Assembly (NCBI GenBank): GCA_964343195.1
Contig: CAYFIR010000056.1
Span: 1 to 39,113 of the forward strand
Direction of reading: 5' to 3'
Length of the DNA stretch: 39,113 bases
DNA from: CAYVAP01 sp964343195
GTDB taxonomy: Bacteria; Bacteroidota; Bacteroidia; J057
Shown here: positions 20,235 through 28,161 of the stretch, one piece after another
Numbering within the stretch: the stretch's first letter is position 1
Layout: each line of letters begins with the position of its first letter
Notes under the pieces: model-generated
Seen by the model: the letters and a program-made list of their open reading frames with translations, nothing else
Told to the model about the DNA's origin: nothing
The model's database searches: none
Made by a program: the position numbers and the translations under genes

Positions 20235-21980
20235 ATGGCGTCTAATCCTCAAGATCTGACAGGGAAGCCACTCAAGCGTTTTTTCAGGCTTCTGTCTCTC
20301 GAGCGAAAGGAGATTGGTTATGTGTACCTGTATGCCATCATGAATGGTCTGATCAACCTATCCCTTCCGCTGGGAATCCAGGCTATTCTGAACCTTACCC
20401 TGGCAAATGAGATATCCAGTTCCTGGATTCTGCTCATTGTTGTAGTGACGATTGGAACAATCGCAGCCGGGGCCATGATCATCATGCAGACCACCATCAC
20501 AGAGACCATACAGCAGCGCGTTTTTACCCGGGCTGCATTTGAGTTTGCCTATCGCATCCCCAGGCTGAAACTGGAAGCCCTGAGTAAATACTATCCTCCA
20601 GAACTGGTAAACCGCTTCTTTGATGTACTTAGCATTCAAAAAGGATTACCCAAGATCCTGATTGATTTTTCCTCGGCCATCCTCCAGATGATCTTTGGGG
20701 TGATTCTGCTTTCGTTCTACCACCCATTTTTTGTGTTTTTCGGATTCGGCCTGCTGTCATTGCTAGGGCTCATCATCAGGTTGACGGGTCCAAAGGGGAT
20801 GGAAACCAGCCTGCAGGAATCTGACTATAAATACAGGGTAGTGTACTGGCTGGAAGAAGTTGCGCGAACGTTGCGGACCTTTAAGCTTGCCGGCCAAACT
20901 GATCTGGCCCTGAAAAAGACCGATTCGCTGGTAAGTGGATACCTGGGTGCACGCAAGCGTCACTTCCGGGTGTTGATCACCCAGTACGCCAACATCGTGG
21001 GCTTTAAAACGGTGGTCACAGCCGGGCTGCTGATTCTGGGCTCCATCCTGTTGATTCAGCGAGAAATAAACCTGGGGCAGTTTGTCGCTTCAGAAATCAT
21101 TATCATCCTGATTATCAGCTCGGTAGAAAAGCTGGTCCTAAGTGCAGACACCGTTTATGATGTACTCACAGCAATGGAAAAAATCGGAAAGGTGACCGAC
21201 CTCCCATTGGAGCGACACACTGGTTTACCATTTCGCCAGACCCCCGATCAAAAGGGGATGAAGGTGTCCGTACGAGACCTCTCTTTTACCTTCCCTGGAG
21301 AAATGCACCCATCACTCTATCACGTCTCCTTCGATGTGAATCCTGGCGAAAAAATCTGTATTGCCGGCTTTAACAGCTCCGGAAAAGGAATTCTCCTCAA
21401 CCTTGTTTCAGGGCTTTATGAGCAATATTCCGGAGTAGTAGCCTACAACGATATTCCAGCAGGAAACTTCGATCCCATAGCCTTGAGGGCCTATATAGGG
21501 GACTGCCTGATGCAGAAAACACTGTTCCGGGGGACGCTCCTGGAAAACCTGACCATGGGAAAAGAAGAGATCACCATGGAGCGAATCATGTGGGCGCTGG
21601 ATCGTCTTAATATTAAAGACCTTATTCTGGATCTTCCAAAAGGGCTTTATACTGAGATTGTCCCCGAAGGTCCCCAGTTTCCACCGAGTGTTATACGCAA
21701 ATTGATCCTGGCCAAGTGCCTCGCCAAAGACCCCCAGCTGCTTATTGTCGAGGATTTCCTCTTCATGCTGGATCGCAAGGACCGTGAGAGCATAGCGGAC
21801 TTTCTTACCTGTACTGAGTTACACACCGTAGTTCTGGCTTCCAATGATTCCCTTATTGCCCAACGATGTGACCGAGTGATCGTGCTCAATCATGGAGCGG
21901 TCATTGATCAGGGTACGTTCGATGAAATCAGGGAGAAACCCTACGCAGATGACCTGTTCAACCTTCCCCTATCTGATTAA
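20235..21980 (+). CDS. ABC exporter subunit of a type I secretion-like system, with degenerate nucleotide-binding domain
   Basis: A 581-residue exporter half-transporter (593 if the ATG at 20199 is used; that start lies in a palindrome). About 30-320 form the ABC transmembrane domain with about six hydrophobic helices and a short cytosolic N-terminus; no C39 peptidase domain is present. The ATPase domain (about 345-570) has lost key residues. Walker A reads G378-FNSS-GKG (no Ser/Thr after the Lys, and Gly to Ser inside), the LSGGQ signature is replaced by FPPSV (482-486), Walker B ends in E506-D507 instead of Asp-Glu, and the H-loop His is N537. The Q-loop Gln is kept. In HlyB/PrtD-type systems this subunit powers export across both membranes with HlyD and TolC. 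The two next genes are exactly those partners, 59 and 34 bp apart. Confidence 0.88.
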   Translation: MASNPQDLTGKPLKRFFRLLSLERKEIGYVYLYAIMNGLINLSLPLGIQAILNLTLANEISSSWILLIVVVTIGTIAAGAMIIMQTTITETIQQRVFTRAAFEFAYRIPRLKLEALSKYYPPELVNRFFDVLSIQKGLPKILIDFSSAILQMIFGVILLSFYHPFFVFFGFGLLSLLGLIIRLTGPKGMETSLQESDYKYRVVYWLEEVARTLRTFKLAGQTDLALKKTDSLVSGYLGARKRHFRVLITQYANIVGFKTVVTAGLLILGSILLIQREINLGQFVASEIIIILIISSVEKLVLSADTVYDVLTAMEKIGKVTDLPLERHTGLPFRQTPDQKGMKVSVRDLSFTFPGEMHPSLYHVSFDVNPGEKICIAGFNSSGKGILLNLVSGLYEQYSGVVAYNDIPAGNFDPIALRAYIGDCLMQKTLFRGTLLENLTMGKEEITMERIMWALDRLNIKDLILDLPKGLYTEIVPEGPQFPPSVIRKLILAKCLAKDPQLLIVEDFLFMLDRKDRESIADFLTCTELHTVVLASNDSLIAQRCDRVIVLNHGAVIDQGTFDEIREKPYADDLFNLPLSD

Positions 21981-22039
21981 GCACGGGACCACGATGTTTT
22001 GTTATCCTCACTTTCCAATTCTACCAATACAGAATCATC

Positions 22040-23407
22040 ATGCTTAATATATCGCGCAACAGGGTTGATGAAGAAATTCAGAAGGAACGATACGAATCCT
22101 TTCGGGAGATCCTGAGCCTTCCCCTGGCCCGAAGCCTGGCTTACTGGCTCCTCGGGATACTTGGCCTGCTGGTCATAGGGTTATTCATGCCCTGGACGCA
22201 GAACATTCAGGCCAAGGGAAAACTGACAACTCTCATGCCGGGAGAAAGGCCACAGACCATCCACTCAACTATTGATGGCCGAATAGAATACTGGTTTGTC
22301 AATGAAGGGGACACGGTTTCCCAGGGCGATACCATTGTGTTTCTTTCCGAAATCAAGGACGCATACTTTGATCCACAGCTGGTAGATCGAACCAGTCAAC
22401 AGGCCGTAGCAAAAGCCGCAGCAGCTGGTTCTTATTCCGACAAAGCCCGCGCCCTCAGTCGACAAATCGAGGCCCTCATAGCCACCATGGAACTCAAAGT
22501 CGATCAGCTTCAAAACAAGGTGCGGCAGGCACAACTAAAGGTCGAGTCTGATAGCATCGACCTGATCGCTACTGACATTGCACTGGGTATTGCGGAAGCA
22601 CAGTTTCAACGTTGGGATACGCTCTACAAGCGTGAGATCAAGTCCCGCACGGAATGGGAAGAAAAAAGAAATAAATACCAGGAAGCCCAGGCCAAAATTG
22701 TCTCTCAACGAAACAAACTGGACATCGCCCGGAATGAATTGATCAACGCCCGGATCGAACTGAGCAACGTGCGAAATGAGTATCAGGAAAAGATCGCGAA
22801 GGCGGAATCAGATCGTCAGAGCGCTCTGTCCTCTCAGTATGCTTCTGAGGCAGATGTTTCCAAACTGGAAAATCAGGTGGCCAATTACGAGCAACGGGTC
22901 AACTTTCGCTACATCACGGCTCCCCAGGATGGATTTATCAACCGCGCTCTGAAGCCAGGGATCGGGGAGACCGTCAAGGCTGGGGAAGCAGTAGTCAGCA
23001 TCCTGCCGTTGCAATATCATCTGGCTGCCGAGCTGTATGTCCGTCCGGTTGATCTACCCCTCATCCGAAAGGGAGAGCAGGTGCGCCTGGAATTTGATGG
23101 CTGGCCCTCCATCGTGTTTTCCGGTTGGCCCAATGCATCCTTTGGAACGTTTGGAGGAATCGTCTATGCCGTAGAAACCAATATCAGCAACAATGGTCTC
23201 TACCGTGTACTGATTTCACCTGATCCCCAGGATGAAGACTGGCCCGAGCTTCTACGGCCTGGGGCGGGTACCAATGGATTTGCCCTGTTGGACGATGTCC
23301 CACTTTGGTTCGAGATCTGGCGTCAACTGAATGGGTTCCCCCCGAACTTTTATCAGGGGGACGGTGCCTCTACCATGTCCGAATCCGGCGGTGCCAAGAA
23401 AAAGTAG
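22040..23407 (+). CDS. HlyD-family periplasmic adaptor (membrane fusion protein)
   Basis: A 455-residue adaptor. A cytosolic N-terminal segment of ~30 residues precedes a single transmembrane helix at about 31-50. A lipoyl/biotinyl half-motif follows (GRIEYWFVNEGDTVSQGDTI), then a long alpha-helical hairpin from about 130 to 290 with coiled-coil heptads, then the second lipoyl half (ITAPQDGFINRALKPGIGETV) and a beta-barrel domain. The C-terminal FEIWRQLNGFPPNFY segment is typical of Bacteroidota adaptors. It would bridge the ABC exporter at 20235 and the outer-membrane channel encoded next. All three genes are tightly spaced on the plus strand, so they form one operon. Confidence 0.92.
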   Translation: MLNISRNRVDEEIQKERYESFREILSLPLARSLAYWLLGILGLLVIGLFMPWTQNIQAKGKLTTLMPGERPQTIHSTIDGRIEYWFVNEGDTVSQGDTIVFLSEIKDAYFDPQLVDRTSQQAVAKAAAAGSYSDKARALSRQIEALIATMELKVDQLQNKVRQAQLKVESDSIDLIATDIALGIAEAQFQRWDTLYKREIKSRTEWEEKRNKYQEAQAKIVSQRNKLDIARNELINARIELSNVRNEYQEKIAKAESDRQSALSSQYASEADVSKLENQVANYEQRVNFRYITAPQDGFINRALKPGIGETVKAGEAVVSILPLQYHLAAELYVRPVDLPLIRKGEQVRLEFDGWPSIVFSGWPNASFGTFGGIVYAVETNISNNGLYRVLISPDPQDEDWPELLRPGAGTNGFALLDDVPLWFEIWRQLNGFPPNFYQGDGASTMSESGGAKKK

Positions 23408-23441
23408 CCCATAGAACCACCTCAAAGCCCATCATACTGGT

Positions 23442-24875
23442 ATGATGTCCATGACAAAAAATATTTGTTGGAGCGTCTTCTTATTGGCCCTCCCCTGGTT
23501 GTTGCCAGCCCAAACATCCGTAGATACCCTTTCCCTGGATGAATACTATGACCTGCTACGGGACAATCACCCTGTAGCCCGGCAGGCGGCACTTTTACCC
23601 GAACAGGCCATTGCTCAGTTGAGACTGGTCCGCGGAGCCTATGATCCCAAATTGTTTGGAGAGGCGGATCAAAAGGTTTTCGAAGGCAAAAATTACTACC
23701 GACACCTGGACGGGGGACTCAAAATCATGACCCTGCCCGGTATTGAGGTAAAGGCTGGCTATGAGCAGGGAATAGGGGAAAATCTCAATCCAGAAGCCTA
23801 TACACCAAGTGAGGGGCTGATGTACGCCGGGATCAGCGTTCCACTGGGGCAGGGGCTACTGATCGACAGCCGTCGGGCTGCCCTCAGAAAGGCCCGGATA
23901 TTCCAACAGTCCAGCTCGGTTGAGCAATTGGCACTGTTGAATGACCTCTATCTTGAGGCGACCAAGGTCTATTGGGAATGGAGTCAGACGCGGTCAGTGT
24001 TGGCCGTACAGGAAGAAGCCGTTGCCATTGCCGAGCAGCGTTACAATGCCACTGTGGAGAGTTTTCGTTTTGGAGATAAACCGGGGGTGGATACGCTGGA
24101 AGCATTGATTCAGTTGCAGACTCGGCAGCAGCGATTGCTGTCCTCTCAATTGGAGGAGCAGAAGGCCCGCCTGATGGTATCCAATTACCTGTGGAATCCG
24201 GATGGTCAACCGCTGATCATCGACCAGAGCCTGACGCCCAATTCGGTACCTTTGGCCAATCCCCAGGAAGCGGCCATTTTTGACTCAACCGTTACCTGGC
24301 TCAAGGGCCTCGCTCAGCGCCACCCTGAAATGCAGCTGCTGCGTTTTAAACTGGCAGAATTGGAAGTTGAGCGCCGACTGAAGGCGGACAAGCTCAAGCC
24401 CAAAGTCTATGTAAATTACAACCTCATCAACCGGCCGGTTCTGATTGGCGATGACCCTGCCCCCTTATATCCCAACATCCTGGAGAATAATTATAAGTGG
24501 GGCTTGAGCATCGGGTTTCCCATTTTCCTGCGTGAGGAGCGAGGAAATCTGGAACTGGCGCGCCTGAAGATTCAGGATACGGAATACAAGCAGGACCTCA
24601 AGCTTCAGGAGCTGACCAATAAAGTACTGGCCTACCTGGCGGAGCTGGAAAACCTGACCGCTCAACTGGAGCTCTACGAGCAGACCGTGCGCAATTACGA
24701 GGCGTTGCTGGAAGCTGAGGTTTTCAAATTCGAAGCGGGCGAAAGCTCCCTCTTCCTGATCAACAGCCGCGAGACCAAGCTCATCGAAGCAAGGATCAAG
24801 TTATTGGAACTACAAGCCAAATTCCGCAAGGCAGCGGCTGGCCTTGCCTGGAGCGCAGGGGTACTGGCGGGATAA
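23442..24875 (+). CDS. TolC-family outer-membrane efflux/secretion channel
   Basis: A 477-residue TolC-type protein with a signal peptide ending at LLPAQ (about residues 1-24). The remainder shows the two-fold repeat of long helices and short beta-strand pairs: LSLDEYYDLLRDNHPVARQA at the start, a QTRSVLAVQEEAVAIAEQRY coiled helix, and in the second half KLAELEVERRLKADKLKPKVYVNYNL and ELENLTAQLELYEQTVRNYE. It is the outer-membrane channel for the preceding HlyD/ABC pair. It starts 34 bp after the HlyD gene and is followed by a strong terminator. No toxin-like cargo with RTX repeats is next to it. Confidence 0.92.
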   Translation: MMSMTKNICWSVFLLALPWLLPAQTSVDTLSLDEYYDLLRDNHPVARQAALLPEQAIAQLRLVRGAYDPKLFGEADQKVFEGKNYYRHLDGGLKIMTLPGIEVKAGYEQGIGENLNPEAYTPSEGLMYAGISVPLGQGLLIDSRRAALRKARIFQQSSSVEQLALLNDLYLEATKVYWEWSQTRSVLAVQEEAVAIAEQRYNATVESFRFGDKPGVDTLEALIQLQTRQQRLLSSQLEEQKARLMVSNYLWNPDGQPLIIDQSLTPNSVPLANPQEAAIFDSTVTWLKGLAQRHPEMQLLRFKLAELEVERRLKADKLKPKVYVNYNLINRPVLIGDDPAPLYPNILENNYKWGLSIGFPIFLREERGNLELARLKIQDTEYKQDLKLQELTNKVLAYLAELENLTAQLELYEQTVRNYEALLEAEVFKFEAGESSLFLINSRETKLIEARIKLLELQAKFRKAAAGLAWSAGVLAG

Positions 24876-24903
24876 GGAACACGGCATTTTCATCGAAAGA
24901 AAT

Positions 24904-24946
24904 GAGGGCTAGCAGCAGGTATTGCTACTAGCCCTCCCAGTTTTTA
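24904..24946 (+). terminator. Rho-independent terminator after the secretion operon
   Basis: GAGGGCTAGCAGCA pairs with TGCTACTAGCCCTC (13 of 14 positions) around a 5-nt loop, followed by CCAGTTTTTATT. It lies 28 bp after the TolC stop. Confidence 0.85.
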
Positions 24947-24951
24947 TTGGG

Positions 24952-25092
24952 CTAGTGCCTTCAGAATTAGGTAATTACCCATTCGCAATTCGTATAAAAT
25001 GCTCACCATCAACACTTTCAAACACGTTGAGCGTAGCGAAATCCCGCGGAGCGGGAAGTTGCTGATTACAAATTTCGAATGCGAAGCACTAA
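24952..25092 (+). repeat. CTAG-bounded repeat element A
   Basis: Begins CTAGTGCCTTC at 24952 and ends GCACTAA at 25092, giving CTAGTGC/GCACTAR inverted ends. The first 70 bp match element B (38854) at about 63 positions by eye. The middle carries an insertion with the palindrome TCCCGC-GGA-GCGGGA (25042-25056) that B lacks. The right end directly abuts the stop codon of the SGNH gene (25093-25095, minus strand). Confidence 0.75.
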
Positions 25093-26385
25093 TTATCGCT
25101 GCACCACTACCCGCTCCTGCATCAACTTCCCACCCGGCATTTGAACCTGCACGTGGTAGAATCCTGAAGGAAGATTCGCAGTGGAAATGCTGATCTCTTC
25201 AGCGGGGTTGTGTTCGAGTCCCTGAGCGACAGGGCGTCCCATGGCGTCGAGTAGTTTCCATTGCAGAAAGCTCAACCCTTCGAAGTGGCTGATGTGTACG
25301 TGAACCCAGTTCTGTGAAGGATTGGGGTAAACCCGCATCGCCGTCTGAGGCCGGGAGATTTCGGCGATGCGGGTGTTGGAGTGCTGGACACTGCCATCAA
25401 GATTCATGTGTTGCAGGCGGAAGAGATAGCGCCCCGGCGGCAATGTTTCTGACTGAAAGTTGTACTGGTTGACCGATTCGCTGTTTCCAGAACTTGGCAC
25501 AAATCCCAAAGGCTGGAAAGCCCCTATTTCCTCTGGTCGATATTGAACGGTAAATCCCTGGCTGTTTTTTTCCTCCAGCGTCTGCCAGCTGAGTTGTACG
25601 GTCGAGCCTTGAGCCTGGACAGAAAAATGCCCCCAGCTTACAGGGAAGGCCGGATTCAGGTAGTCCTGAATCGCCTGAAACCACTTTTGGGCGACTTTCT
25701 CGCGCCCGGAAGAATCCGGGTGATAGGGGTCATAATTGTCTACCGCCGGGTCGTAGCCTGCAAATTGATCCACCAGAAATACAGGGGAAGCAGAATTGTC
25801 TTTGTCTGCCACCAATGTGGGCATCAAGGCATTATAAGCAATGATGCGATTGGTGAGGGTAGTGTCAGTGCTGGGAATCAGCGTCGCCACGAAAATGGCG
25901 ATGTTTGGGTTGTCTTCACGCAAGGTATCGATCACCTGTTCCAGTTCCAGGATCAGGTTGGCAGGTGGCTGATTATCGTGCAGGAGGTCATTGGTACCAA
26001 GGTGTACAAGGGCAATGTCTGGAGTATAGGAGGTCAGCCAGTCAGCTAGTCCTTCTCCAGGAGGGGTTTGTGATGCACAGTTGTTGGTGTTCCCACTTCC
26101 ATCCAGAATCTCGTTGATGCGCCAGCCCCAATGCCCTTCATGATCAATGTCAAATCCGCCTGGGATGTTGCACTGAAACAGATTGGAGTGACTCCCGACA
26201 AAGTCTGCATTGATGCCATTGGTCTGAATCAGGTCCCACAACGGTTCCCGGTAGGAAATGAACCCATTTTCGCCCTGGGTGATGGAGTTGCCCAAAGGCA
26301 TGATATGGGTCTGGGCTGAGATGTGCTGAAACACCAGACAAGCGAGTAAAACCAGAATTGTGTGTAGGTGGTGAGAGGATTGCAT
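25093..26385 (-). CDS. SGNH/GDSL hydrolase with T9SS type A sorting domain
   Basis: From ATG 26385 (a TTG eight codons upstream is rejected) this is a 430-residue secreted protein. The signal peptide is residues 1-25 (ending ISAQ). The SGNH domain has S34 (PLGNSITQG), the glycine block HEGHWGWRI (82-90), N132 (HLGTNDLL) and the catalytic D219/H222 pair (YDPYHP). After a beta-rich linker (about 240-345), the C-terminus holds a T9SS sorting domain: MRVYPNPSQNWVHVHI, a LLDAMGRPVAQG strand, and a final GKLMQERVVVQR. T9SS would take it through the outer membrane; the substrate may be an acetylated polysaccharide or another ester, as for other secreted SGNH esterases. A -7 box lies upstream at 26436-26443. 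Confidence 0.9.
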   Translation of the reverse strand: MQSSHHLHTILVLLACLVFQHISAQTHIMPLGNSITQGENGFISYREPLWDLIQTNGINADFVGSHSNLFQCNIPGGFDIDHEGHWGWRINEILDGSGNTNNCASQTPPGEGLADWLTSYTPDIALVHLGTNDLLHDNQPPANLILELEQVIDTLREDNPNIAIFVATLIPSTDTTLTNRIIAYNALMPTLVADKDNSASPVFLVDQFAGYDPAVDNYDPYHPDSSGREKVAQKWFQAIQDYLNPAFPVSWGHFSVQAQGSTVQLSWQTLEEKNSQGFTVQYRPEEIGAFQPLGFVPSSGNSESVNQYNFQSETLPPGRYLFRLQHMNLDGSVQHSNTRIAEISRPQTAMRVYPNPSQNWVHVHISHFEGLSFLQWKLLDAMGRPVAQGLEHNPAEEISISTANLPSGFYHVQVQMPGGKLMQERVVVQR

Positions 26386-26435
26386 ATAGAACAGGTTTCG
26401 ATGGGACAAATGCGGGGAGGCATTTCATTGGGTAA

Positions 26436-26443
26436 CAAATTTA
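26436..26443 (-). promoter_or_regulatory. -7 box for the SGNH hydrolase gene
   Basis: The minus strand reads TAAATTTG, matching TAnnTTTG, 50 bp before the ATG. No clear TTTG box lies upstream, although the region is T-rich. Confidence 0.5.
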
Positions 26444-26495
26444 ATATAAGACGGTTTAAAAAACCCTTTGGTAACCTTTTGGAGCAGAAAGCTTA

Positions 26496-26503
26496 TAACT
26501 TTG
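26496..26503 (+). promoter_or_regulatory. -7 box for bshB1
   Basis: TAACTTTG matches TAnnTTTG and lies 34 bp before the bshB1 ATG. Upstream TTTG boxes at 26467 and 26478 give spacers of 25 and 14 bp, neither ideal. Confidence 0.5.
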
Positions 26504-26537
26504 TTCCAACATTAATTGAATCACTCAATCGCTATTT

Positions 26538-27269
26538 ATGAAACTCGACGTACTCGTCATGGCTCCTCATCCCGATGATACAGAACTCGGAGCCGGAGGT
26601 ACCATCGCCAAACTAGTGGCTGCTGGCAAGAAAGTGGGCATTCTGGACCTTACCCGTGGAGAGATGGGCTCACGTGGCAGCGCTGAACTCCGGGACCAGG
26701 AAGCGGCCCGTGCTGCAGAAATTCTGGGTGTTTCGGTTCGGGAGAATCTGGCCTTCCGGGATGCATTCTTCACCCATGACGAGGAACACATTCGTGAAAT
26801 CATCAAGGTGGTTCGTCGCTATCAACCCGATTTGGTCATTGCCAATGCACCAGAAGACCGACACCCGGACCATGGCAGGGCTTCCAAACTCATCCGCGAT
26901 GCGGTTTTTCTCTCGGGCCTGCGCAAGATTGAAACCGAAGAAAATGGACAGCCACAGGAGTTCTGGCGCCCCAGGCGGACTTTTTTCTTTATCCAGGACT
27001 ACAACCTCACCCCCACCTTTGTAATCGACATCACGGACCATTGGGAGACCAAGAAAAAAGCTGTTTTGGCTTATACTTCTCAGTTTTTTGCCCCAGGGGA
27101 ATACGAAGCCGCTGCCGATGAGCCCGAAACATATATCTCCAACCCTGACTTTCTGAACTTTGTCGAAGGCCGTGCACGCAATACAGGGCACCTGATTGGG
27201 GCCACTATGGGAGAAGGCTTTATCAGCGAAACACCTCTCGGGGTAGGTTCACCGCTGGATTTATTGTAG
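26538..27269 (+). CDS. bshB1: Bacillithiol biosynthesis deacetylase BshB1
   Basis: A 243-residue LmbE/PIG-L family zinc hydrolase. The zinc motif is PHPDD (H11, D14) with H112 in RHPDHGRAS; E16 and the LTRGEMGSRG loop (38-47) are also family-typical. BshB1 removes acetate from GlcNAc-malate, the second step of bacillithiol synthesis, a low-molecular-weight thiol used by many Firmicutes and Bacteroidota in place of glutathione. The C-terminal SQFFAPGEYEAAADEPETYISNPDFLNFVEGRAR stretch fits this subfamily. bshA and bshC are not in the window. It is transcribed alone, with a perfect terminator 43 bp after its stop. Confidence 0.93.
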   Translation: MKLDVLVMAPHPDDTELGAGGTIAKLVAAGKKVGILDLTRGEMGSRGSAELRDQEAARAAEILGVSVRENLAFRDAFFTHDEEHIREIIKVVRRYQPDLVIANAPEDRHPDHGRASKLIRDAVFLSGLRKIETEENGQPQEFWRPRRTFFFIQDYNLTPTFVIDITDHWETKKKAVLAYTSQFFAPGEYEAAADEPETYISNPDFLNFVEGRARNTGHLIGATMGEGFISETPLGVGSPLDLL

Positions 27270-27312
27270 CGAACCAAAGGGAGACCCGGATATTGACCTG
27301 AAATATCATTAC

Positions 27313-27362
27313 CCAGCAGATTTTCTCACACTTCCTGGAGAAAATCTGCTGGTTCTTTTTTC
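27313..27362 (+). terminator. Rho-independent terminator after bshB1
   Basis: A perfect 15-bp stem, CCAGCAGATTTTCTC against GAGAAAATCTGCTGG, around a 10-nt loop, followed by TTCTTTTTTC. Confidence 0.9.
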
Positions 27363-27387
27363 TGGATCATGGCCAAGATTCAGCATC

Positions 27388-27424
27388 CCAAAAAGCACTA
27401 TGCGTTTATCAGCAGAACGCATAG
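27388..27424 (-). terminator. Terminator overlapping the stop codon of the oxidase gene
   Basis: On the minus strand CTATGCGTT (27424-27416) pairs with AACGCATAG (27406-27398) around 9 nt, then TGCTTTTT follows. The stem includes the last codons and the TAG stop of the subunit III gene. Confidence 0.6.
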
Positions 27425-27934
27425 CAGGTAAATCCAGAGAATCCCCAGGAAATGCCAGAAAAAGATTGCGGAATCAAGATACTTCTGCCCATTGCGATCG
27501 AATCGTGCCCATACGTAAGCCAGGAATAGAATTCCTCCTACCAGGTGAATCGCATGCAGGAAAGTTAACACATAGAGATATGAGACCTTTTGTCCGGAAG
27601 AAGCCCAATCCGTTCCACCGGAATAAAGCTGATACCAGGCGAAGGACTGGCTGACCAGAAAAAGGATCCCCAACAGGACGGCGGGCCGCAGCATTCCCCC
27701 CCTACCCTTTTCATTCCGATTGATCCACCCGATATGCAACATCACTGAACTCACAATCAGGATGAGTGTGTTGAGATAGAAAGTCCAGGGAATAGAAAAA
27801 TTTCGGGGTGAATGTCCATTGGTTATGTAGCCAAGACTGATGCTACCAAAAAGTATTGCGACTGTTATCATCAACAGCCATGTCCCCATCTTGGCACTCA
27901 TCAGGCCACGGGAACCAGTAGAAGACCTCTCCAT
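27398..27934 (-). CDS. Heme-copper oxidase subunit III-like protein
   Basis: From the ATG at 27934 this is a 178-residue integral membrane protein with five transmembrane helices (about 16-37, 52-71, 81-103, 118-146 and 156-178). The last two hold the subunit III signatures LHAIHLVGG and FFWHFLGILWIYLL. Subunit III supports stability of cytochrome c or quinol oxidases near the catalytic subunit I, which is not in this window. An in-frame TTG at 27964 is a weaker start. The gene stands alone, divergent from the SirB1-like gene, so the other oxidase subunits must lie elsewhere or this is an extra paralogue. Confidence 0.85.
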   Translation of the reverse strand: MERSSTGSRGLMSAKMGTWLLMITVAILFGSISLGYITNGHSPRNFSIPWTFYLNTLILIVSSVMLHIGWINRNEKGRGGMLRPAVLLGILFLVSQSFAWYQLYSGGTDWASSGQKVSYLYVLTFLHAIHLVGGILFLAYVWARFDRNGQKYLDSAIFFWHFLGILWIYLLCVLLINA

Positions 27935-28052
27935 AGGGCGAAATAGGGTGTTTTTTTTAATCAATCTCGAGTGGAGACCATAAAATTGCGATTTTTTAAC
28001 TAAACTGTGAATCCTTGTGATTGTTAGTGCAGAGCAAGAAGTAAAGGACTTC

Positions 28053-28070
28053 CGAAATTTTGAAATTTCG
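28053..28070. promoter_or_regulatory. Palindrome between two divergent genes (candidate operator)
   Basis: CGAAATTT-TG-AAATTTCG, perfect 8-bp arms, between the oxidase gene and the SirB1-like gene. No matching promoter boxes were found, so its target is unclear. Confidence 0.35.
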
Positions 28071-28161
28071 TCTTGTTTTATTTATGGAGTTTCCCATTTG
28101 TAAAACAAGTCTATTGTGGGTTAATTTTACACTTGTTCAGCACCAGGATTAACGTAATACT

